Source of the DNA: Candidatus Bipolaricaulota bacterium | GTDB taxonomy: Bacteria > Bipolaricaulota > Bipolaricaulia > RBG-16-55-9 > DRXL01 | Length of the DNA stretch: 17,774 nucleotides | Direction: 5' to 3' | Assembly: GCA_026414955.1 (NCBI GenBank) | Contig: JAOAIA010000027.1 | Span: 1 to 17,774, forward strand | In this document: positions 8,706-14,535 of the stretch, piece after piece | Position numbering within the stretch: the stretch's first letter is position 1 | Layout: each line of letters opens with the position of its first letter | Position numbers and translations under genes: made by a program | The notes under the pieces: model-generated | Seen by the model: the letters and a program-made list of their open reading frames with translations, nothing else | Databases searched by the model: none | What the model was told of the DNA's origin: nothing

Positions 8706-8735
8706 AGTATAGCTCACACTCTTTGAGCGGGGCAA
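8706..8735 (-). promoter_or_regulatory. Promoter for eno and downstream operon
   Basis: On the minus strand TTGCCC (8730-8735) is followed after 18 bases by TATACT (8706-8711). Transcription would start about 12 bases before the eno ATG. No terminator is evident between the DRG stop (8751) and this promoter. Confidence 0.6.
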
Positions 8736-8750
8736 GTACACGTGTCTGGG

Positions 8751-9746
8751 CTACTCGTGAAACTCCAGCAGATCGCCATCGCGCACGATATGATGGCGCT
8801 CGACGCGCTGGCCGGGGAACTCTGCTGACCCCCATACCCGCGCGTAGAGAAATTTTTCCGCGAGGTCTTTATGGATCGCGCGCGCGACGTCCGTGACGGT
8901 GCTCCCCATCGGCAAGACATACGGCAGATCTTTCTTGAATGGTTGCCCCGGCTTCTTTGTGTACACCCGCACGACGTTCAGCCCCGCAAAGAGCACCCTC
9001 CCCAACTCTTTGAGCCCTTCGGCTGAGATCGTCGAAACCCCGATGACGGCAAATTGAGAATCGGCGACGGAGCGCAGCTCGTGCAAGTGTTCGGCGGCGT
9101 GTGCGGCGTCGCTCTTCGTCCCGATGATCAGAGCGCGCTTCACCGTGCCCACTCCCCCGGCTGGGAGCACCTGCGTCGTATGCCCAACTAGACGAATACG
9201 CGCTTTCTCCAGCCACTCGAGTGCCGTAAGCAAATCTTCCCCCGGCGTCTCCGACGAGAGATCTATCAAGAGCGCGACGAGATCGCACTGCCGAATGAGG
9301 CTGTAGACCCACGGCTCGGTGAACTCCGATAACGGAGGCAGATCAATGAGCTGGAGCTGAATATCTTCGAAGGGCATCATGCCCACGGTGGGCCGGAACG
9401 TTGAGAACGGGTAGTCGGCGATCTCGGGTTTCGCGTTGGTGACAGCAGCCAAGAGCGACGACTTCCCACAGTTGGGCAACCCGACGAGCGCGATCTGTCC
9501 TGCGCCCTCGCGCTCGATGTGATCATAGCTGGGGCCGCGAGCGCCTTTCTGTTTCTTCTGCTGTTGGACTTCTGCCTGGAGCTTTGTCCATTTGCGCTTC
9601 AGCTCGACCCGAAGCTTTTCGGTGCCCTTGTGCTTGGGCACTAGAGCCATCAGCTCCCGCAGAATGGCGAGCTTTTCTTCAGGGTTCTTGGCCGCACGGA
9701 AGCGCAGCTCGGCCTCGATATACTCCGGCGGCAGGTTTGCAGGCAT
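8751..9746 (-). CDS. DRG/Obg-like GTPase with C-terminal TGS domain
   Basis: 331 residues. An N-terminal charged helical segment (1-80, with a Lys/Gln-rich stretch at 53-70) precedes a GTPase domain: G1 GLPNCGKSS (89-97), switch region FSTFRPTVGMM (114-124), G3 as DLPPL (135-139) instead of the usual DxPG, G4 GTKSD (209-213) in place of NKxD, and G5 STISAEG (238-244). Residues about 257-330 form a TGS domain (VRVYTKKPGQPF ... GDLLEF). This is the layout of DRG GTPases, which in eukaryotes and archaea act on ribosomes; bacterial members are less studied. It lies 39 bases after rpsR in the S6 operon, which fits a ribosome-linked role, but that is inference. The G3 Pro-Pro and G4 Thr are departures that could alter GTP hydrolysis or specificity. 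The start is preceded by a G-rich GAGGGGGGGA tract. Confidence 0.86.
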   Translation of the reverse strand: MPANLPPEYIEAELRFRAAKNPEEKLAILRELMALVPKHKGTEKLRVELKRKWTKLQAEVQQQKKQKGARGPSYDHIEREGAGQIALVGLPNCGKSSLLAAVTNAKPEIADYPFSTFRPTVGMMPFEDIQLQLIDLPPLSEFTEPWVYSLIRQCDLVALLIDLSSETPGEDLLTALEWLEKARIRLVGHTTQVLPAGGVGTVKRALIIGTKSDAAHAAEHLHELRSVADSQFAVIGVSTISAEGLKELGRVLFAGLNVVRVYTKKPGQPFKKDLPYVLPMGSTVTDVARAIHKDLAEKFLYARVWGSAEFPGQRVERHHIVRDGDLLEFHE

Positions 9747-9785
9747 CGCGCCATCCCCCCCTCAACCGATCACCCTGGCTAGCGC

Positions 9786-10052
9786 CTATTGCTCGACTTC
9801 GTAGGGGAGGAGCGCCATCTTGCGGGCGCGCTTGACTTGGCGGGCCAGCTGGCGCTGGTGCTTGGCGCACAACCGCGACGCGCGGCGCGGCAGGATCTTG
9901 CCCAGCTTGTTCATGAATCGCTTCAACTCGTCGGGCTGCTTATACGTGAGCGTCACCTCGTGCTCGCACAGCTTGCACTCATCACGGCCCTTGAGTTTGC
10001 CGCGCTGCATCCGGTTCTTGCTCTCTGGTGCGTCTCGTCTTGCCGTCTTCAT
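9786..10052 (-). CDS. rpsR: Small ribosomal subunit protein bS18, zinc-binding (C+) form
   Basis: 88 residues with the bS18 core LKRFMNKLGKILPRRASRLCAKH and the basic tail QVKRARKMALLPYE. C26 and C29 (CKLC) with C62 and H65 (CAKH) make a likely zinc site, as in the cysteine-containing paralogue type of S18. The protein binds the 30S platform beside S6. It is third in the classic rpsF-ssb-rpsR order; only six bases separate it from ssb. The bases just before the ATG (TTTTAAATATCT) contain no Shine-Dalgarno site, the nearest purine tract (GGAAGAAG) being within the ssb end, so translation probably depends on coupling to ssb. Confidence 0.96.
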   Translation of the reverse strand: MKTARRDAPESKNRMQRGKLKGRDECKLCEHEVTLTYKQPDELKRFMNKLGKILPRRASRLCAKHQRQLARQVKRARKMALLPYEVEQ

Positions 10053-10058
10053 AGATAT

Positions 10059-10475
10059 TTAAAATGGGACTTCTTCCTCCCCTTCTGGAATATCTTTGAC
10101 TTCCCCGGATCTCTCCGGCGTTGGCGCAGGCTCGTCCTCACCGCGACGGCTATCCAAGAACTGCACAGTGCGCGCTACGACCTCGGTGATCTTCCGGCGC
10201 TCCCCCTCTTCCGTCTGATAAGTATCAATTCGTAAACGCCCCTCGACGGCCACGGTTCGCCCCTTACTGAGAAAGTTCACACAATTCTCGGCTTGCTGGC
10301 CCCACACGACGATGGGCACGAACGTCGTCTCTTCCTGGAGGTTGCCGTCGCGGTCGCGCCAGCGGTGATTCACCGCGATGGAGAACCGCGCGCGGGCGAC
10401 CCCGTTCTGCGTGTAGCGCAGTTCCGGGTCATCGGTGAGGTTGCCGATCAAAACAACGTGATTCAAGCTAGGCAT
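10059..10475 (-). CDS. ssb: Single-stranded DNA-binding protein
   Basis: 138 residues from ATG 10475. An OB-fold (1-108) starts SLNHVVLIGNLTDDPELRYT and includes ARFSIAVNHRW and VEGRLRIDTYQ. A short linker leads to the acidic tail ending EEEVPF, a variant of the DDIPF tail by which SSB recruits replication and repair proteins. The linker is short (about 20 residues, Pro/Glu-rich). An in-frame GTG at 10484 overlaps the rpsF stop, but AAGAGTGA is better placed for the ATG, and SSBs usually begin close to this point. It protects single-stranded DNA during replication. Confidence 0.95.
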   Translation of the reverse strand: MPSLNHVVLIGNLTDDPELRYTQNGVARARFSIAVNHRWRDRDGNLQEETTFVPIVVWGQQAENCVNFLSKGRTVAVEGRLRIDTYQTEEGERRKITEVVARTVQFLDSRRGEDEPAPTPERSGEVKDIPEGEEEVPF

Positions 10476-10480
10476 TGCCG

Positions 10481-10774
10481 TCACTCTTGGCGGACGACCT
10501 GATAGCGCAGGACGTTCTCGTCGAGCTTGAACCGCTCGTCGAGCCTCCGCACCTGATCCGGTGTCGCCGTAAATTCCATGAGCACGTAATAGCCCTTATC
10601 CAGATGCTTGATCTGATAGGCCAGCGTCCGCAGGCCCCATTCGTCCAACTTGACGACCTGGCCCCCACTCTCGTTCACGGCCTTCTGAAATTTATTGATA
10701 GTCTCTTCAAGATCGGCCTTGGCCAAGTCCGGCCGCATGATATATAAGACCTCGTACGCACGATTCTGCGCCAC
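10481..10774 (-). CDS. rpsF: Small ribosomal subunit protein bS6
   Basis: 97 residues from GTG 10774, which sits five bases after the strong site GGAGGAG. The frame is open further upstream to 10867, but that would run through the promoter. The protein shows the S6 pattern YEVLYIMRPDL (7-17), GGQVVKLDEWGLRTLAYQIKH (38-57) and GYYVLMEFTA (61-70). S6 binds S18 on the 30S platform. It is first in the rpsF-ssb-rpsR-DRG operon and five bases separate its stop from the ssb start. Confidence 0.95.
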   Translation of the reverse strand: MAQNRAYEVLYIMRPDLAKADLEETINKFQKAVNESGGQVVKLDEWGLRTLAYQIKHLDKGYYVLMEFTATPDQVRRLDERFKLDENVLRYQVVRQE

Positions 10775-10814
10775 TGTCTCCTCCGCTGAATAGACTTCCT
10801 GCAGGGTGTGTTTA

Positions 10815-10843
10815 AGTATAGCAGACCCTTTTACTCCTGTCAA
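10815..10843 (-). promoter_or_regulatory. Strong promoter for the rpsF operon
   Basis: The minus strand has a perfect -35 TTGACA (10838-10843), a 17-base spacer and -10 TATACT (10815-10820). The leader to the rpsF GTG is about 35 bases. It points away from the protoglobin promoter; their -35 boxes are 30 bases apart. Confidence 0.85.
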
Positions 10844-10873
10844 CCGATCTCGTGGCGCAGCGACCACGCCAAC

Positions 10874-10903
10874 TTGACAACGAGAACCGTTCCCCCATAT
10901 AAT
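10874..10903 (+). promoter_or_regulatory. pgb: Consensus promoter for the protoglobin gene
   Basis: Perfect -35 TTGACA (10874-10879) and perfect -10 TATAAT (10898-10903) separated by 18 bases. Transcription should start near 10910. A fully consensus promoter followed by operator-like repeats suggests control by repression. Confidence 0.88.
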
Positions 10904-10929
10904 TAGGAATCCTAACTATACTAACTATA
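10903..10929 (+). promoter_or_regulatory. Putative operator: palindrome plus tandem 9-mers at the protoglobin transcription start
   Basis: TTAGGA-A-TCCTAA (10903-10915) is a perfect palindrome around a central A and covers the end of the -10 box and the expected +1. It runs directly into two perfect tandem copies of CTAACTATA (10912-10920 and 10921-10929). Position and symmetry fit a repressor site; the regulator is unknown and not encoded next to it. Confidence 0.5.
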
Positions 10930-10950
10930 TTCGATCACAGGAGGCTCGTT

Positions 10951-11526
10951 ATGAATATCCCTGGCTACACCTATGGCAGCGTTGCTCAGTCGCCCGTCAC
11001 CCTCAAGGAGCTTGAGGAGCTTAAAAAAGCGGTGCTCTTCAGCGCCGAAGACGAAAAGTATCTCAAGATGGCCGGAGAAGTCTTAAAAGACCAGATAGAC
11101 GCTGTGCTCGATCTGTGGTACGGCTTTGTGGGGTCGCATCCCCATTTAGTTTATTATTTCTCCGGCCCCGACGGCAAGCCCGATGCGAACTATCTCGCTG
11201 CCGTGCGCAAGCGCTTCGGCCAATGGATTCTTGACACGTGTCATCGTCCCTACGATCAGACGTGGCTCAACTATCAGCACGAGATCGGGCTGAGACACCA
11301 TCGCACCAAGAAAAATAAGACCGACACTGTGAGGTCAGTACCCAACGTGCCGTTGCGCTATCTCATTGCTTTTATCTACCCCATCACGGCGACGATCAAG
11401 CCGTTCTTAGCGAAAAAAGGGCACGGCCCCGACGAAGTTGATAAGATGCACCACGCATGGTTCAAGGCGGTGACGCTCCAAGTCGCGTTGTGGAGCTACC
11501 CGTATGCCAAAGACGGGGATTTTTAA
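10951..11526 (+). CDS. pgb: Protoglobin (single-domain haem globin)
   Basis: 191 residues, the size of free-standing protoglobins. It opens IPGYTYG, the hallmark N-terminal segment, and has LDLWYGFVGSHPHLVYYF (53-70), YLAAVRKRFGQWILDT (81-96), WLNYQHEIGLRHHRTKKN (105-122) and FIYPITATIKPFLAKKGH (141-158). H116 is the likely proximal haem ligand by alignment from memory with H120 of Methanosarcina acetivorans protoglobin, which this protein resembles along nearly its whole length. Protoglobins bind O2, CO and NO; roles in gas sensing or detoxification are proposed but not settled. There is no signal peptide or fused output domain. AGGAGG sits six bases before the ATG. Similarity to an archaeal protein and an isolated position suggest horizontal transfer. 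Confidence 0.95.
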   Translation: MNIPGYTYGSVAQSPVTLKELEELKKAVLFSAEDEKYLKMAGEVLKDQIDAVLDLWYGFVGSHPHLVYYFSGPDGKPDANYLAAVRKRFGQWILDTCHRPYDQTWLNYQHEIGLRHHRTKKNKTDTVRSVPNVPLRYLIAFIYPITATIKPFLAKKGHGPDEVDKMHHAWFKAVTLQVALWSYPYAKDGDF

Positions 11527-11559
11527 GAAACCCTAGAAGTCATTTCAAAAGCTGTTTGT

Positions 11560-11612
11560 GATGCCACCCTGAGCGAAAGCGAAGGGTCTAGATTCCTCGC
11601 TACGCTTTCTGG
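11560..11612. repeat. Dispersed-repeat-like intergenic element with an imperfect hairpin
   Basis: ACCCT (11566-11570) and AGGGT (11583-11587) flank GAGCGAAAGCGA, itself a tandem GCGAA-type repeat, and are followed by CTAGATTCCTCGCTACGCTTT. The wording closely resembles a short palindromic repeat scattered between genes in many bacterial genomes (CCTGAGCGAAGCGAAGG ... TCCTCGCTACGCTC). It lies between the protoglobin stop and the next promoter. A weak terminator role is possible, but no T-run follows. Only one copy is in this window. Confidence 0.4.
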
Positions 11613-11647
11613 AGCTTCTCAGTGGGTGTTCGCTGGCGCTCGGCTCT

Positions 11648-11676
11648 TTGCTCACGCTCTCTGCAGACTATATAAT
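11648..11676 (+). promoter_or_regulatory. Promoter of the PP-loop / phosphomutase-like pair
   Basis: A perfect TATAAT (11671-11676) has a weak -35 TTGCTC (11648-11653) 17 bases upstream. The last base of the -10 box is only 13 bases from the chosen ATG, so the mRNA leader would be about six or seven bases. Confidence 0.5.
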
Positions 11677-11689
11677 AGTTTGCTCTGCT

Positions 11690-12541
11690 ATGCGATTTCT
11701 CTCTGAGCGTGATGTGCGACTCCTCGCCGAGCAGCCCGAATGCTTGCTGCCCCCCCTCTCCCCAGAGCGCACAGCTTCTCTGCGATCTCTCAAGAATCTC
11801 GCCCTGGTCGAGATCGCCGGGCGGGACTCTATCGCTGCAGCCATCACAGCCCTTCAAGAGCGTCCTCTCGACGCTTTGCTTCCGACGCTGGCGTACCACG
11901 GCGCGCAGTACGGCAGCTTAGAGTCCGTCGAGTTCGCGCTCGATCTGCTCGCCCGTAAGGTAGGCCGCGCCCGAGTCTGCGATCTGGCGATCATCGGCTC
12001 GCCCAAGTTTTGGCAAGCCCTCACCGTGCGCTTCGCCGATCTGCTCACCGAGAGATTCGGGTTCTACACGCCCTACGTCGCCTGTCACTTATATATTCAT
12101 GCGATCAGAGTCCCGTTGGCGAAATATCTGAACTGTAGGGTGATCATCTCTGGGGAGCGTGAGTCTCACAACGGCGCGATCAAGCTCAACCAGACTCCGG
12201 CGGTCTTAGATCGCTATGCTCAGCTGACGGCGCACTTCGGGGTCGAGCTATGGCAGCCGTTGCGAAAAGTGCAGTCTGGGGCTGAGATCGAAAAGATTTT
12301 GGGCGAGCCGTGGCCAGCCGGGCAGCGACAGCTACACTGTATGCTCTCGGGGAATTACAAGAACCCCGATGGCTCAGTAGATTTTGGCCCCGGGCGGCGC
12401 TTCAGCGACGAGAAATCTGCACAGTTTCTCGACGAGTATGCACTCCCGCTCGCGAAAATTTGTCTGGAGAAGATCGTGCGCGGCAAGCCCATAGACTACG
12501 AAGCAGAAGCGAGCAAGCTTTTGCGCACGGGGAGTGTATGA
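11690..12541 (+). CDS. PP-loop (adenine nucleotide alpha-hydrolase-like) protein of unknown function
   Basis: 283 residues from ATG 11690; the frame is open back to 11648 but the promoter lies there. VEIAGRDSIAAAI (40-52) matches the PP-loop signature SGGxDSxxA of enzymes that activate a substrate by adenylation (ThiI, QueC, TilS and NAD synthase type), with Ala-Gly-Arg replacing Ser-Gly-Gly. YVACHLYIHAIRVPLAKYLNCRVIISGERESHNG (129-162) resembles the later helix and [V/I]-x-[S/T]GE segment of PP-loop enzymes. The C-terminal part (187-283) includes C217 and no known domain that I recognise. No Shine-Dalgarno site precedes the ATG. The stop overlaps the start of the phosphomutase-like gene (ATGA 12538-12541), so the two products probably act together. 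The substrate cannot be read from the sequence. Confidence 0.65.
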   Translation: MRFLSERDVRLLAEQPECLLPPLSPERTASLRSLKNLALVEIAGRDSIAAAITALQERPLDALLPTLAYHGAQYGSLESVEFALDLLARKVGRARVCDLAIIGSPKFWQALTVRFADLLTERFGFYTPYVACHLYIHAIRVPLAKYLNCRVIISGERESHNGAIKLNQTPAVLDRYAQLTAHFGVELWQPLRKVQSGAEIEKILGEPWPAGQRQLHCMLSGNYKNPDGSVDFGPGRRFSDEKSAQFLDEYALPLAKICLEKIVRGKPIDYEAEASKLLRTGSV

Positions 12542-13845
12542 CCTGGGGCAAGAAGATCTTCTTAATCACTCTCGATGGGATCGCCGATAGGCCCTCAAAA
12601 ATTCTAGAGGGCCGCACTCCTCTCGAAGTCGCCAAGACGCCCAACTTAGACAGATTGGCCCGCCAGGGGATCAACGGGCTGATGCACCCGCTCAGCCCCG
12701 GCGTGCCCATGCCCACCGACGTCGCCCACTATTTGCTCTTCGGCTACGCCCCCGACGAGCGCCCAGGGCGCTCCGTCTTCGAAGCGACGGGATACGGGGT
12801 CACCTTCAGCCCCGCGGAAGTGATCTGCTCGACGAGCTTCGCGCTCGTTGCTCCCGAAGGCAATGCTTTAAAAATCGTCCATCGGCGCGAGCTGGGCCTG
12901 ACCCCCGATGAGGGCCGACGCTGCGTCGAAGCCGTCTCGCGCTACCGCACGCAAGAATTTGAGTTCGAACTCGTCTACACGAAAAAGCATTTTGGCATCT
13001 TAAAAATTCGCGGGCCGGCCTCCGATCAGATCACTGACTCCGATCCGTTCTACTCTAAACTCCCCGTCGTGGCTGTTCAGCCGTTAGATAATTCAGTCGA
13101 GGCTGCCAAGACCGCCGCGGCCCTCAACGAATATCTGCGTTGGACGTACACCGTGCTTTCCAAGCTCAGCGACAAGATCAATATGCTCTTGACGAAGTGG
13201 CCCGGACGCCATCGCCCGCTCACGCCCTTCACGGAAAAGTACGGGATGCGCGGGCTGTCGCTCTCGCCCAAAGAATTGCTCAACGGGCTAGCGACGTATC
13301 TTGGATTAGAAGCCGTGTACACAGGCAGCCTCTACGAGACTTCCCAGCACCCCCTAGAAGCCAGTCTTTCTCTGGCGCTCGAGCGGCTTGACGCGTATGA
13401 CTTCGTGCACATTCACGATCCCCGTCCGGACGTCATCTCCCACAAGAAGGACCCGACGGCAAAAATCACAATCATCGAGCAGCTCGACGCGGAACTCGAG
13501 ATTCTGCTCCACAATCTCCGTGACGACTGGGTCGTCTGCGTGACCACGGACCACGTGACGCCGACGACGGTCGGTGTGGGGAAGGCGATGCACGCGGGCG
13601 AGCCCGTTCCCATCACGATCTGGGGTACGCACGTGCTGCAAGATTCGTGCGAAAGGTTTTCGGAGCGCGCGGCGGCGCACGGGGCATTGGGCTTGGTCTT
13701 GGGCAAAGACTTCATGACGATCTTGATGAATTATGCTGACAGGTTGGGAAACTACGGGTTTCGTCCTCGCCCGGTGAGAAACGTCGCTTCGTACCGACCG
13801 ACGTTCGAGCAGATCACGCCCTTGCCGCCGCCATCCGGCGACTGA
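12538..13845 (+). CDS. Divergent archaeal-type phosphoglycerate mutase homologue (alkaline phosphatase superfamily)
   Basis: 435 residues from ATG 12538 (preceded by GGGGAG); an in-frame extension to 12310 would lie inside the upstream gene. The N-terminus (IFLITLDGIADRP, TPLEVAKTPNLDRLARQGI, GLMHPLSPG) and the later segments ITDSDPF, PFTEKYGMRG, D298-x3-H302, TTDH (336-339) and H352 follow the ApgM family, cofactor-independent enzymes that interconvert 3- and 2-phosphoglycerate. Departures: the catalytic Ser in the usual GSDTAH is Thr60 in PTDVAH, and the DRRAGRI-type motif reads HRRELGL. Metal ligands appear intact. It may be a true mutase, which would pair with eno in this window, or an enzyme with a new substrate working with the overlapping PP-loop protein. 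No other phosphoglycerate mutase is seen here. A Pro-rich tail ends the protein. Confidence 0.8.
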   Translation: MTWGKKIFLITLDGIADRPSKILEGRTPLEVAKTPNLDRLARQGINGLMHPLSPGVPMPTDVAHYLLFGYAPDERPGRSVFEATGYGVTFSPAEVICSTSFALVAPEGNALKIVHRRELGLTPDEGRRCVEAVSRYRTQEFEFELVYTKKHFGILKIRGPASDQITDSDPFYSKLPVVAVQPLDNSVEAAKTAAALNEYLRWTYTVLSKLSDKINMLLTKWPGRHRPLTPFTEKYGMRGLSLSPKELLNGLATYLGLEAVYTGSLYETSQHPLEASLSLALERLDAYDFVHIHDPRPDVISHKKDPTAKITIIEQLDAELEILLHNLRDDWVVCVTTDHVTPTTVGVGKAMHAGEPVPITIWGTHVLQDSCERFSERAAAHGALGLVLGKDFMTILMNYADRLGNYGFRPRPVRNVASYRPTFEQITPLPPPSGD

Positions 13846-13854
13846 AGTCGCCGG
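13835..13854. terminator. Perfect hairpin between convergent genes, with a stop codon in its loop
   Basis: CCGGCGAC and GTCGCCGG form an 8-bp GC-rich stem around a TGAA loop; the loop's TGA (13843-13845) is the stop codon of the phosphomutase-like gene. The convergent DUF6899-like gene ends at 13862, so the hairpin lies downstream of both genes. No T-run follows on either strand, so it may protect 3' ends or act as a weak bidirectional terminator rather than an intrinsic terminator. Confidence 0.5.
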
Positions 13855-13861
13855 CTCAGCT

Positions 13862-14194
13862 TCAATGTCCGGTAATATCGCGCAGGAATTCTTCGTACAG
13901 ATCAACGTCGCCGCTCTTGGCGATTTGCTTCTCTTCGTAGGGGGTTCCCAAGCGACGGTAGAACTCGTCAGCGATGTTATGAAAGACGCCCGTCACGGTA
14001 GCAATCAGCCAGTAGCGCAGTGCGCCAAACTGCAGCCTGATGACTTTGAGTGCCAGGCGCGTGCACGCATAGTTTAACAGTCCAGCGAACGCCGCGTCAT
14101 AATTTTGTGTTTTGGCTTGAGTGACGATCTGCTGTGCCAACTGATCAATCAACGGATCGAGCGGGCGACGGTCTTGCTGTGCGATGTAGGGCAT
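13862..14194 (-). CDS. Small conserved protein, DUF6899-like
   Basis: 110 residues, start MPYIAQQDRRPLDPLIDQLA. The pattern of MPYI-x-Q-x-DR at the start, a central G-x-LNY-x-x-TRL (38-47) and the C-terminal EFYRRLGTPYEEKQIAKSGDV (77-97) matches a short helical family I know from candidate-phyla genomes and phages (DUF6899). Its function is unknown. There is no signal peptide. Start ATG follows AAGGAGAG. It lies 71 bases downstream of the RelE-like toxin on the same strand and could be co-transcribed with it. Promoter-like sequence in the gap is weak. Family recognition is from memory of the motif. Confidence 0.72.
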   Translation of the reverse strand: MPYIAQQDRRPLDPLIDQLAQQIVTQAKTQNYDAAFAGLLNYACTRLALKVIRLQFGALRYWLIATVTGVFHNIADEFYRRLGTPYEEKQIAKSGDVDLYEEFLRDITGH

Positions 14195-14265
14195 AGGACT
14201 CTCTCCTTGTGAGATCCGCTGGGTGAGATAGCACAGATACAGGGTACAAAAGAGTTTTTAGTAAA

Positions 14266-14535
14266 TCAAGGGGATTTCAAGACGGCATGGGTGCCAACGC
14301 GCCGCAGAATAGCGATGCGCTCGCTGGATGGGCTTTGCGCCCATTGGAACGTGATCCGGTACTCTTGAGTCACGGAAAGCTCCCCAATGCTCTTGTGGCC
14401 GCGCATTTTCTTAACTCTTAGGGAAGGGTGGCGCGGATTCTTTTGAAAGGTCATGAGTTTCTCCCAAACGATCTGCTGAAGTGCTGAGTAGAAACGAGGA
14501 GTCGGCTCAATTTTGATCTTCTTCGTCGAGTTCAT
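14266..14535 (-). CDS. RelE/ParE-superfamily toxin, possibly with a small internal deletion
   Basis: 89 residues. NPRHPSLRVKKMRG (33-46), ELSVTQEYRITFQW (52-65) and ILRRVGTHAVL (76-86) are the core strands and the C-terminal His of RelE/YafQ-like mRNA interferases, which cut mRNA on the ribosome. Compared with the family layout, the helical stretch between FYSAL (15-19) and QQIVWEKLM (20-28) seems about seven residues short: the usual 'kkLPkki'-like turn is missing. The start overlaps the antitoxin end by 29 bases in another frame, a typical translationally coupled arrangement. The toxin may be weakened or inactive; that is inference. Confidence 0.82.
   Translation of the reverse strand: MNSTKKIKIEPTPRFYSALQQIVWEKLMTFQKNPRHPSLRVKKMRGHKSIGELSVTQEYRITFQWAQSPSSERIAILRRVGTHAVLKSP

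Noticed and set aside
9750..9765. G7 tract before the DRG start as a programmed frameshift site
   Set aside because: It is in the gap between rpsR and the GTPase gene and acts more simply as a ribosome site.
10775..10867. Upstream extension of rpsF
   Set aside because: It runs through a near-consensus promoter; GTG 10774 follows GGAGGAG and matches the S6 start.
12310..12537. 76-residue N-terminal extension of the phosphomutase-like frame
   Set aside because: It lies inside the upstream PP-loop gene in another frame, looks Arg-rich and unstructured, and the ATG at 12538 has a ribosome site and matches the family start.
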